Positions 1 through 4,972 of a DNA stretch of 10,647 bases are shown piece by piece. The notes beneath the pieces were generated by a model. That model ran no database searches, was not told the DNA's origin, and saw only the letters and a list, made by a program, of their open reading frames with translations. The DNA is from Anaerolineaceae bacterium (GTDB lineage Bacteria > Chloroflexota > Anaerolineae > Anaerolineales > Anaerolineaceae): assembly GCA_027348305.1 (NCBI GenBank), contig DAIEPS010000051.1, positions 1-10,647 on the forward strand, written 5' to 3'. Position 1 is the first letter of the stretch, and every line of letters begins with the position of its first letter. Position numbers and translations under genes: made by a program.

Positions 1-128
1 TCAAACCTTACGGTCCGATTGCACTATTAGTCATTGTCTTCGTCTTACCTTATTTTCACATCGATATCATCAACGCCATCATGACCCCCATCCTCACATT
101 CTTCCGTTACGTCTTGATCGGAGCCTAA
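1..128 (+). CDS. C-terminal end of a membrane protein, possibly a site-2 (M50) protease (partial)
   Basis: An open frame enters from the left edge (first full codon at position 3) and stops with TAA at 126-128. About 41 residues are visible. They form one clear hydrophobic helix (PIALLVIVFVLPYF) followed by a second amphipathic or hydrophobic stretch (IDIINAIMTPILTFFRYVLIG), which is how an integral membrane protein ends. Site-2 protease family proteins in Chloroflexota often end with a similar 'hydrophobic helix, LP, short linker, hydrophobic helix, G' pattern, so that is my best guess. No catalytic motif (HExxH or the later NxxPxxxxD) lies inside the window. The stop is one base from the ATG of the next gene, so it almost certainly belongs to the same operon. 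The presence of a gene end is fairly secure; the family is inference. Confidence 0.55.
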   Translation, partial: KPYGPIALLVIVFVLPYFHIDIINAIMTPILTFFRYVLIGA

Positions 129-129
129 C

Positions 130-1110
130 ATGACCCTTCAACTGACTGTCGTCGGCCTGGACCAAACAGGTGTTTCCTTTGGACTGGCACTTGCCAGTGT
201 CAAAGACAAACTGGTGCGCATTGGGCACGAGCCTGCCCAAAAACGAAACAACTCTGTCGAAACCCTTGGCGCATTTGACAAGGTCCAATTCCGTTTGAAC
301 GAAGCCGTCCGCGATGCAGATATTGTTTTGCTCAGCCTTCCGGCCGACCAGGTGGAAGCCACGCTGAAGGATATGGCTGATGACCTCAAAGCCGGGGCGA
401 TCGTGATCGATACCAACCGCGCCTGCCTGACTACGTCTCAGTGGGCTGCCCAATACCTGCCGGCAAGCGCGTATTTCATCAGCATGATCCCCTCCATCGA
501 CGGACACTACCTGCGCGAAAACGCCAGCGATGCCAAAACCCCGCGAGCGGACCTGTTTGCCAACTGCGAAATGATCATCGCCACCACCCATGAGACACAC
601 GCCGAAGCGATGAAGATGGCTTCCGAGATCACCACGATCTCAGGCGCTCACCCCTGCCTGACCGACGTCTACGAAGCGGATGGATTGTTCGCACGCATCG
701 ACCTGATGCCCAAACTGGCATCCGCAGCGCTGCTGCTTGCCACACTCGACCAACCCGGTTGGTCAGATGCCAAACGACTCGCGTCAAGAGCTTACGCGCA
801 GACCACGGATACCATCCAGTTCTTCAATGAGCTGGCAAACCCTTCTACCGAGATCCTCAGCAATAAAGAGAATGCGCTGAGAGCGTTGGACGGGCTCTCC
901 GCAGCCTTGGCGACCTTGCGCGAGCAGGTGGAATCCGACGACAACAAACGCCTGGATGCCGTTTTGCTGGACCTCAAAGAGGGTCAGGCAGAATGGTCCG
1001 ATCTGCGTTACAGCGGTGATTGGGATAAAGCCGACCAGGATGAAACGACTAAACCGGGGAGCATGTTGAAAAGAATGTTTGGCGATCCCTCCAAATTAAT
1101 AAAGAAGTAA
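130..1110 (+). CDS. TyrA/prephenate-dehydrogenase-like Rossmann protein, probably not a canonical TyrA
   Basis: This 326-residue protein has the order of a TyrA-type dehydrogenase: an N-terminal Rossmann nucleotide-binding domain (residues 5-150) and a helical dimerisation domain (about 175-285), then a charged C-terminal tail. Visible landmarks are the dinucleotide loop G9-L-D-Q-T-G14 with following S16 and G18, an acidic residue after beta-2 (GHEP, residues 32-35) suggesting NAD rather than NADP, and the DADIVLLSLP strand (62-71). The DLF segment (141-143) sits where TyrA has 'DLF...ltP'. Two key positions differ. The middle glycine of GxGxxG is Asp11, and the segment that in TyrA carries the catalytic His of the 'HPM.G' motif reads M-I-P-S-I-D-G (119-125) with no His. 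I infer a TyrA-fold protein with a changed or lost reaction. ATG at 130 follows the upstream stop by one base, and the next gene starts one base after its stop. Confidence 0.75.
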   Translation: MTLQLTVVGLDQTGVSFGLALASVKDKLVRIGHEPAQKRNNSVETLGAFDKVQFRLNEAVRDADIVLLSLPADQVEATLKDMADDLKAGAIVIDTNRACLTTSQWAAQYLPASAYFISMIPSIDGHYLRENASDAKTPRADLFANCEMIIATTHETHAEAMKMASEITTISGAHPCLTDVYEADGLFARIDLMPKLASAALLLATLDQPGWSDAKRLASRAYAQTTDTIQFFNELANPSTEILSNKENALRALDGLSAALATLREQVESDDNKRLDAVLLDLKEGQAEWSDLRYSGDWDKADQDETTKPGSMLKRMFGDPSKLIKK

Positions 1111-1111
1111 G

Positions 1112-1378
1112 ATGGCTTTTTATTGTTATATGGTCGAATGCCAGGATGGTAGTTTTTACACAGGTTGGACAACTGACCCGGTGAGGCGTGCCAAACAGCA
1201 CAATGCCGGCCGCGGCGCCAAATACACTCGCCTGCATAGACCCGTCAAACTCGTCTACATCGAGGAACAAGCAGACCGCTCGACGGCTATGAAACGCGAA
1301 CTGGCCATTAAAAAAATGAGCCACGACCAAAAACGAAAAATGGCGGCAAATTCATCCGCGGCGGAGGCAGTTCTATGA
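1112..1378 (+). CDS. GIY-YIG nuclease superfamily protein (UPF0213/YhbQ type)
   Basis: This 88-residue protein is essentially one GIY-YIG domain, the usual size for the UPF0213 family. The two signature strands are Y-M-V (residues 6-8) and F-Y-T-G (15-18). They are followed by the family's R-R-A-K-Q-H-N (25-31), the G-x-G-A-K-Y-T-R block, a P-V-K-L-V-Y-I-E-E strand with the metal-site glutamate region, and the REL-AIKKMS-QK tail. GIY-YIG domains are metal-dependent DNA endonucleases; E. coli YhbQ is reported to act on DNA, but the cellular role of this small family is poorly defined. The gene starts one base after the TyrA-like gene. Its TGA overlaps the galactokinase ATG (ATGA at 1375-1378), implying translational coupling. 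Family assignment is solid; function is inference. Confidence 0.88.
   Translation: MAFYCYMVECQDGSFYTGWTTDPVRRAKQHNAGRGAKYTRLHRPVKLVYIEEQADRSTAMKRELAIKKMSHDQKRKMAANSSAAEAVL
1363..1367 (+). promoter_or_regulatory. Shine-Dalgarno GGAGG for galK inside the upstream gene
   Basis: GGAGG lies seven bases before the ATG at 1375, inside the last codons of the GIY-YIG gene. It fixes the galactokinase start and explains how galK can be translated although its start codon overlaps the previous stop. Confidence 0.75.
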
Positions 1379-2499
1379 GTCAAAAGATCAAAGTCGTTTC
1401 ACCGGGCAGGGTCAACCTGTTGGGCGAGCACGTGGACAAGAATGAAGGCAAAGTGCTGCCGGCAGCCATTGACCGCGCGATCAATCTTTATGCTGAAACC
1501 CGCACAGACTTGATCTTGAAGCTCAACGCGCTTGACCTGGGTGAATCCGTGGAAATTGATCTATCCAGGCTGGATGCAAAATTGGATTCCGCCGGCAACC
1601 CGCTGCGCTCGTGGGCGCACTACCCGGCAGGAGTGGCCTGGAGCCTTCAATCAGGCGGATTCGAGACCAGGGGGGCGACGGTTGAGTTCACTTCCAACAT
1701 CCCCATGGGCGCCGGGCTGAGCAGTTCCGCTGCCGTGGAAGTTGCTTTCGCGGTTTTGTGGCAAGCCATGAGCGGATGGTCTATGGATCGGCTAACGCTC
1801 GCGCAGTACTGCCAGAAAGCCGAAGTGGAATACGCCGGGGTGAACTGCGGACTGATGGACCAGTTTGCCTGCGCCAACGGGGTGGAAAACCATGCCGTGC
1901 TGCTCGATACACGCAGCCTCGAATTCAAATCCGTGCCGCTGCCCAAAGACACTGCCATTGTCATCGCCGATTCCACCGTGCGGCGCTCGCTTCAAACTTC
2001 CGCGTATAACGACAGGGTGGCTGACTGCAATACTGCGGTCGCGGCTGCACATAAACGGAACCCTGCTGTGCATTCCCTGAGAGATGTCTCTGTAGCTGAA
2101 ATGGATGCGCTGAAACCACAGCTCACTGATGGTGTTTACCGGCATGCCCGGCACGTCGTTGGAGAAATTGAACGCGTTGATCAGGCCATCCGCTGCCTTG
2201 AGACAGGGGATTCAAAATCCTTTGGAAAGATCATGTTCGAGACACATGCCTCTTTACGGGACATGTATGAAGTTTCCTGCCCTGAATTGGACGCTCTGGT
2301 GGAAATTGCCTCATGCTTTTCAGGCTGCATCGGCGCCAGGTTGACCGGGGCTGGTTTTGGGGGTTGTACGGTCAATCTCGTGGAGCGCTCCAAAGCGGAG
2401 GCCTTTGTGCAGTACTTGTCAGACGGCTATTTGAGTAAAACCGGCTTGAAAGCGTCCGTGTTCATCACACATGCCAGCCGCGGAGCATATGTAGAGTGA
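1375..2499 (+). CDS. galK: Galactokinase
   Basis: Galactokinase phosphorylates alpha-D-galactose at O1 with ATP, the first committed Leloir step, in the cytosol. The 374-residue length is normal. All three GHMP-kinase motifs are present: the galactokinase signature P10-G-R-V-N-L-L-G-E18-H19-V-D21, the ATP loop P110-M-G-A-G-L-S-S-S-A119, and the C-terminal G320-A-R-L-T-G-A-G-F-G-G330. The catalytic aspartate is D162 in G-L-M-D-Q-F. The sugar-binding E18, H19 and D21 are kept, but the tyrosine that normally follows D21 (GEHTDY) is lysine K22. Start ATG 1375 has a good Shine-Dalgarno (1363-1367). It is the last gene of the operon, followed by a terminator. No galT, galE or galactosidase is in view, so a related sugar specificity cannot be excluded, though galactose is the best reading. 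Confidence 0.92.
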   Translation: MSQKIKVVSPGRVNLLGEHVDKNEGKVLPAAIDRAINLYAETRTDLILKLNALDLGESVEIDLSRLDAKLDSAGNPLRSWAHYPAGVAWSLQSGGFETRGATVEFTSNIPMGAGLSSSAAVEVAFAVLWQAMSGWSMDRLTLAQYCQKAEVEYAGVNCGLMDQFACANGVENHAVLLDTRSLEFKSVPLPKDTAIVIADSTVRRSLQTSAYNDRVADCNTAVAAAHKRNPAVHSLRDVSVAEMDALKPQLTDGVYRHARHVVGEIERVDQAIRCLETGDSKSFGKIMFETHASLRDMYEVSCPELDALVEIASCFSGCIGARLTGAGFGGCTVNLVERSKAEAFVQYLSDGYLSKTGLKASVFITHASRGAYVE

Positions 2500-2554
2500 T
2501 CCGGTTCAGGTCTCTTATAGATTTTAAATCTGCAGAAACCCGGGATTAAGGGTA

Positions 2555-2592
2555 AGAATCCGATTTCATATAGAAATCGGATTCTGTTTTTT
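2555..2592 (+). terminator. Rho-independent terminator after galK
   Basis: A perfect 13-bp stem (2555-2567 pairing with 2573-2585, arm AGAATCCGATTTC) with a 5-nt loop ATATA is followed by G and six T (2587-2592). It lies 55 bases after the galK stop in the plus direction. On the minus strand no T tract follows, so it should act mainly on the galK operon. Confidence 0.9.
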
Positions 2593-2604
2593 AAATTGAC
2601 GAAT

Positions 2605-2652
2605 AACGACCACCTTGACAAGGTTTTGACTAACCTTGTCAAGGTGGTCGTT
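2605..2652. repeat. Perfect 21-bp inverted repeat (hairpin) between convergent genes
   Basis: Positions 2605-2625 are exactly complementary to 2632-2652, with a 6-nt loop TTGACT. Each arm contains its own near-perfect 13-nt palindrome, ACCTTG-A-CAAGGT on the left and ACCTTG-T-CAAGGT on the right, so the DNA can fold as one long hairpin or two small ones. T tracts beside it are weak (CGTTTC on the plus side, GTTATTC on the minus side). It could stop transcription of the minus-strand phosphoribosyltransferase gene whose stop is 30 bases away, or back up the galK terminator. It may also be a copy of a dispersed palindromic repeat. Confidence 0.85.
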
Positions 2653-2682
2653 TCATCAATGTTTCTACACTCAAAATATATT

Positions 2683-3234
2683 TCAGTCTGCGAACACAGG
2701 CAGATGGCCGAGTGAGACGATATCGCCCCACTTGGCGCGTTCACCTTCGGTGAAGATCGCCGCTTCGGAGGTGATGCTGGCGCCAGCCTTGGTGGTCAAG
2801 AGACGCATGCCCTGCAGGGTTGAACCGGTGCTGATCACATCATCCACGATTACAACCTTCTTGCCTTTGATCAACTCAAGATCCTTCTCATCCAGGTAAA
2901 GGGTTTGAGGTTCACCTGTAGTGATTGAAAGAGTCTCGGTTTGAAGTGCTTTACCCATATAGGGTTTGTAGCTCTTGCGAAAGATCACGTAGGGCTTCTT
3001 CATTTCCACGGATAAGGCGTAAGCAAGGGGAATGCTCTTGGTCTCAGCGGTGACAAGTACATCACAAGGTGTTTTTTCAAGTTTTTTTGCGAGCGCCTTG
3101 GCGCAGGCCTGTACCAGTTCAGTATCCCCCAGGATATTAAGGATGGCGATGCGCAGCCCTGGTTTAATCTCAAACAAAGTCAACTCGCGGTGAACACCGG
3201 CGATATCAACACCGTATGTAGCTCTTTTTTCCAT
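2683..3234 (-). CDS. Purine phosphoribosyltransferase, Apt/COG0503 family
   Basis: The protein (183 residues) is a type I phosphoribosyltransferase. Members transfer the phosphoribosyl group of PRPP to a purine base for nucleotide salvage in the cytosol. The 13-residue PRPP-binding signature is clear: V127-V-I-V-D131-D132-V-I-S-T-G-S-T139. Earlier landmarks are the T-A-E-T-K-S-I-P-L-A loop (62-71), in place of the 'E(A/S)RGF' of ordinary Apt, and F-R-K-S-Y-K-P-Y (85-92) in place of 'RKxGKLP'. The ETKSIPLA loop recalls archaeal-type hypoxanthine/guanine enzymes in the same COG, so adenine is not guaranteed as substrate. Start at 3234 is supported by AAAGGAG six bases upstream on the minus strand. 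It is a single-gene unit, convergent with galK and divergent from ogt. I saw no purine riboswitch in front of it. Confidence 0.85.
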   Translation of the reverse strand: MEKRATYGVDIAGVHRELTLFEIKPGLRIAILNILGDTELVQACAKALAKKLEKTPCDVLVTAETKSIPLAYALSVEMKKPYVIFRKSYKPYMGKALQTETLSITTGEPQTLYLDEKDLELIKGKKVVIVDDVISTGSTLQGMRLLTTKAGASITSEAAIFTEGERAKWGDIVSLGHLPVFAD

Positions 3235-3240
3235 CCTGAA

Positions 3241-3247
3241 CTCCTTT
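3241..3247 (-). promoter_or_regulatory. Shine-Dalgarno AAAGGAG of the phosphoribosyltransferase gene
   Basis: Read on the minus strand this is AAAGGAG, six bases before the ATG at 3232-3234. It is strong and supports that start. Confidence 0.8.
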
Positions 3248-3312
3248 TATTAACGAAATTTGCCAGACAAGTTTATCATTAATCCCAAATATGGACTGCT
3301 GTTTATTAAAGT

Positions 3313-3349
3313 AAAAGATCCCCACACATCGGTTGGTGGAGATCTTTTT
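3313..3349. terminator. Terminator-like hairpin without an obvious upstream gene
   Basis: AAAAGATCCCCAC (3313-3325) pairs with GTGGAGATCTTTT (3336-3348) at 12 of 13 positions, with a 10-nt loop. The plus strand ends in five T (3345-3349), and the minus strand continues TTTTACTTT, so either direction could terminate. No annotated gene reads into it: the gene to the left points away, and the ogt unit starts to the right. It may insulate the divergent promoters or end a small RNA. Confidence 0.6.
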
Positions 3350-3374
3350 ATGCATAAGGCCTGCGCCTTCTCTG

Positions 3375-3383
3375 TGGTAAAAT
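3375..3383 (+). promoter_or_regulatory. Extended -10 promoter TGGTAAAAT
   Basis: TG-G-TAAAAT matches the extended -10 pattern (TGnTATAAT, one mismatch in the hexamer). I find no -35 at the right distance, which is acceptable for an extended -10. A start near 3390 would place the GC-rich hairpin at the very 5' end of the transcript. It could drive ogt with a long leader of about 170 nt, or a small RNA. Confidence 0.4.
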
Positions 3384-3388
3384 CATCG

Positions 3389-3417
3389 AGAGCCGGGGAC
3401 GCCGACCCCGGCTCTCT
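3389..3417 (+). other. GC-rich hairpin at the predicted transcript 5' end
   Basis: GAGAGCCGGGG pairs perfectly with CCCCGGCTCTC (11 bp), with the 7-nt loop ACGCCGA. TTTACTAAGGAGG follows. The T run is too short for a good terminator. Its place just after the extended -10 suggests a 5' stabilising stem or leader structure. Confidence 0.7.
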
Positions 3418-3485
3418 TTACTAAGGAGGAGAAGAAGAAAAGAAGTCGCCCTGTAGATATAATAGCAGTTATTCTCAGGATGTAC

Positions 3486-3515
3486 TTGACTCTTACCCTA
3501 CGATTACCCTACGAT
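3486..3515 (+). promoter_or_regulatory. Candidate ogt promoter overlapped by a tandem 11-bp repeat
   Basis: TTGACT (3486-3491, five of six matches to the -35 consensus) and TACGAT (3510-3515, four of six to the -10) are 18 bp apart. Transcription would start near 3522 and give a leader of about 40 nt before the ogt ATG. The two perfect tandem copies of TTACCCTACGA (3493-3503 and 3504-3514) fill the spacer and overlap the -10, which would suit a repressor site. Confidence 0.35.
3493..3514 (+). repeat. Two tandem perfect 11-bp direct repeats (TTACCCTACGA)
   Basis: Copy one is 3493-3503 and copy two is 3504-3514, with no spacer and no mismatch. An 11-bp period places both copies on the same face of the helix, as in the paired half-sites bound by OmpR/PhoB-type regulators. 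That they bind a regulator here is inference. A third copy is not present. Confidence 0.85.
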
Positions 3516-3562
3516 ATCTTTGTGATTATTTTTATCCATTTTTAGCAGCGGAAACCCTTCTC

Positions 3563-4084
3563 ATGAACTCATCAGCCACCATAGATCACCTCATAACCGA
3601 CATCGGTTCCGTGCGCATCATTGCCAGTGAACGGGGATTGCTTCAAGTAGACCTGTTAGGTAAAAATTACCAACCAGATGCCACGCAGTTCAGCGAGAAT
3701 TCCTTACAAGCACAACAACACGCGTCCGCGGCGTTGGCACAGATTCGTGAGTACCTCAACGGCAAGCGTAAATTCTTTGACCTTGACCTCGATTGGTCCT
3801 TCACCACTCCCTTTCAAAAGACAGTATTGGAAATCACCCAATTCATCCCCTTTGGAGAGATCCTCACCTACGGGCAGATTGCCGCAAAACTCGGAAAGGT
3901 CAGTGCCAGCCGTGCAGTTGGCGGCGCGCTGGGCAGAAACCCGATGCCCATCATCATTCCGTGTCACCGGGTGGTAGCTGCCAACGGCAACCTGACCGGC
4001 TTCTCCGCCGCGGAAGGCATCATCACAAAACAGAAGCTGCTCGAGCTGGAAGGACACAAAATTGTCGCTCAAAAACTGGCTTAA
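3563..4084 (+). CDS. ogt: Methylated-DNA--protein-cysteine S-methyltransferase
   Basis: This suicide repair protein moves the methyl group from O6-methylguanine (or O4-methylthymine) in DNA to its own cysteine. The 173 residues cover a short N-terminal domain (1-80) and the conserved DNA-binding and catalytic domain (about 82-168). Visible are F-Q-K-T-V-L, the I-P-F-G-E-I-L-T-Y-G-Q-I-A segment, the helix-turn-helix with the arginine finger S-R-A-V-G-G-A-L-G-R-N-P, and the active site I-P-C134-H-R-V-V. C134 is the methyl acceptor. The start ATG 3563 has only a weak Shine-Dalgarno (GCGGA, 3549-3553). Its 3' end overlaps the transporter gene by 23 bp, so it leads an operon with eamA, era and the YhhN gene. 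No Ada-type regulatory domain is fused. The family may equally be called Ogt or MGMT; function is confident. Confidence 0.93.
   Translation: MNSSATIDHLITDIGSVRIIASERGLLQVDLLGKNYQPDATQFSENSLQAQQHASAALAQIREYLNGKRKFFDLDLDWSFTTPFQKTVLEITQFIPFGEILTYGQIAAKLGKVSASRAVGGALGRNPMPIIIPCHRVVAANGNLTGFSAAEGIITKQKLLELEGHKIVAQKLA
4048..4054 (+). promoter_or_regulatory. Shine-Dalgarno GGAAGGA supporting a TTG start
   Basis: GGAAGGA lies within the ogt coding sequence, seven bases before the TTG at 4062. It decides the start of the transporter gene, because no in-frame ATG precedes the first membrane helix. Confidence 0.65.
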
Positions 4085-4970
4085 GTTTTTCGCACTCTCA
4101 CTGATCTGGGGAACCTCCTTCTTCTGGATCAAGATCGGCTTGCAGGAAGTAGACCCCATCACGCTGGTCTTTTTCAGGGTGTCATTTGCCACCCTTGGAT
4201 TGATCGTTTTCTTTTTGATCACCCGGAAACGCTACCCGCTGAAATTCTGGTGGCTTTATTTGTTCCTTGGGTTTTTCAACGTAGCCTTTCCATTCATATT
4301 GATCACCTGGGCTGAGACGCATATTTCTTCAGGCATGGCGTCGGTGATGAATTCGACACAACCCCTGGCCACTGCTCTTTTTGCGGCCATCTTTATTAAA
4401 GAAGAACGGCTCACCTCACAACGCATCCTGGGATTGGTGATAGGGTTCGGCGGTGTGCTGATGTTGATGTCAGACCGGCTGAGCGGCGGATTGAGCGGCC
4501 AACTGCTGGGTATTCTGGCCATGGCAGTGGCAGTACTTTCTTATGGCGGAAGCGCGGTCTTTGCACGGCTAAAAAATAAGAACGTCACGCCCGAAAGCCA
4601 GGCGCTGGGCCAAATGTCATTTGGGCTGATCTTTTTGGTTCCCGCGTTGCTGACGTTTGAATCGCCTTTCGTTTTGCCAAAGTTGCCCATCTCTTACCTG
4701 GCGTTTGCCTGGCTTGGTTTGCTTGGGTCTTTCGTGGCTTCAGTCCTCTGGTACAAATTACTAGATGCGATCGGGCCTTCCAGAACCAGCATGACCACAT
4801 ACCTCTTTCCGTTGATCGGGGTCACTCTTGGAGCCCTGGTGCTTAATGAAAGTGTGAGCTGGCGGTTGCTGGCCGGCGGATTATTAGTTATTCTTGGTAT
4901 CATTATTGTAAATCGCAGAAAAGTCAATTCAAGTTCGCTTACCCCGGCGGACTCTCAAGAAGAAGGATAA
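4062..4970 (+). CDS. EamA/DMT-family transporter
   Basis: This 302-residue protein is a drug/metabolite transporter of the EamA (RhaT/YdcZ-like) type: two homologous five-helix halves, about ten membrane segments in all. The first half opens with the typical L-I-W-G-T-S-F-F-W-I-K-I-G (14-26) and includes T-W-A-E-T-H-I-S-S-G-M-A-S-V. The second half includes G-Q-M-S-F-G and ends with a hydrophobic helix and a basic tail (N-R-R-K). Such proteins export metabolites, amino acids or drugs; the substrate cannot be read from sequence. The start is TTG at 4062, inside the end of ogt. It is supported by GGAAGGA (4048-4054) seven bases upstream and by the completeness of the first helix. Era begins two bases after its stop. 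Confidence 0.88.
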   Translation: MSLKNWLKFFALSLIWGTSFFWIKIGLQEVDPITLVFFRVSFATLGLIVFFLITRKRYPLKFWWLYLFLGFFNVAFPFILITWAETHISSGMASVMNSTQPLATALFAAIFIKEERLTSQRILGLVIGFGGVLMLMSDRLSGGLSGQLLGILAMAVAVLSYGGSAVFARLKNKNVTPESQALGQMSFGLIFLVPALLTFESPFVLPKLPISYLAFAWLGLLGSFVASVLWYKLLDAIGPSRTSMTTYLFPLIGVTLGALVLNESVSWRLLAGGLLVILGIIIVNRRKVNSSSLTPADSQEEG

Positions 4971-4972
4971 AA

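Larger units (their letters stand above)
3235..3562. other. Divergent intergenic region (328 bp)
   Basis: No protein-coding gene is convincing here. From left to right it holds the Shine-Dalgarno of the leftward gene, a terminator-like hairpin (3313-3349), an extended -10 promoter (3375-3383) and a GC-rich hairpin (3389-3417). An orphan Shine-Dalgarno with a polypurine run (3423-3445), an isolated perfect TATAAT (3458-3463) and a tandem 11-bp repeat over a second candidate promoter (3486-3515) follow. Promoters for both flanking genes must lie here. I could not pick a convincing promoter for the leftward gene. Confidence 0.7.

Noticed and set aside
94..600. Long minus-strand open frame opposite the TyrA-like gene
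   Set aside because: It lies wholly antisense to a gene with clear homology and operon spacing, has no Shine-Dalgarno and shows no family motif.
630..665. G-A-H-P (residues 172-175) as the TyrA catalytic HP motif
   Set aside because: It lies about 50 residues too late, at the start of the C-terminal domain, where TyrA has an unrelated 'lGa' segment.
1792..2154. Minus-strand and alternative plus-strand frames inside galK
   Set aside because: They are shadows of the galactokinase reading frame; the motifs occur only in the galK frame.
3235..3420. Purine riboswitch upstream of the phosphoribosyltransferase
   Set aside because: I looked for the conserved three-way-junction core with its two loop sequences on the minus strand and did not find it. 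The hairpins present do not match.
3458..3463. Perfect TATAAT as the main ogt promoter
   Set aside because: No -35 element lies 15-19 bp upstream (that stretch is a polypurine run) and no TG extension is present. It is mentioned only within the region description.
3480..3545. 21-codon frame (ATG at 3480, TAG at 3543-3545) upstream of ogt, a possible leader peptide
   Set aside because: There is no properly spaced Shine-Dalgarno, no run of one amino acid that would suggest attenuation, and no terminator/antiterminator pair behind it. The tandem repeat accounts for much of its sequence.
3704..4222. 172-residue minus-strand frame opposite ogt and the transporter start
   Set aside because: It is antisense to ogt and eamA, with no recognisable motif or ribosome-binding site.
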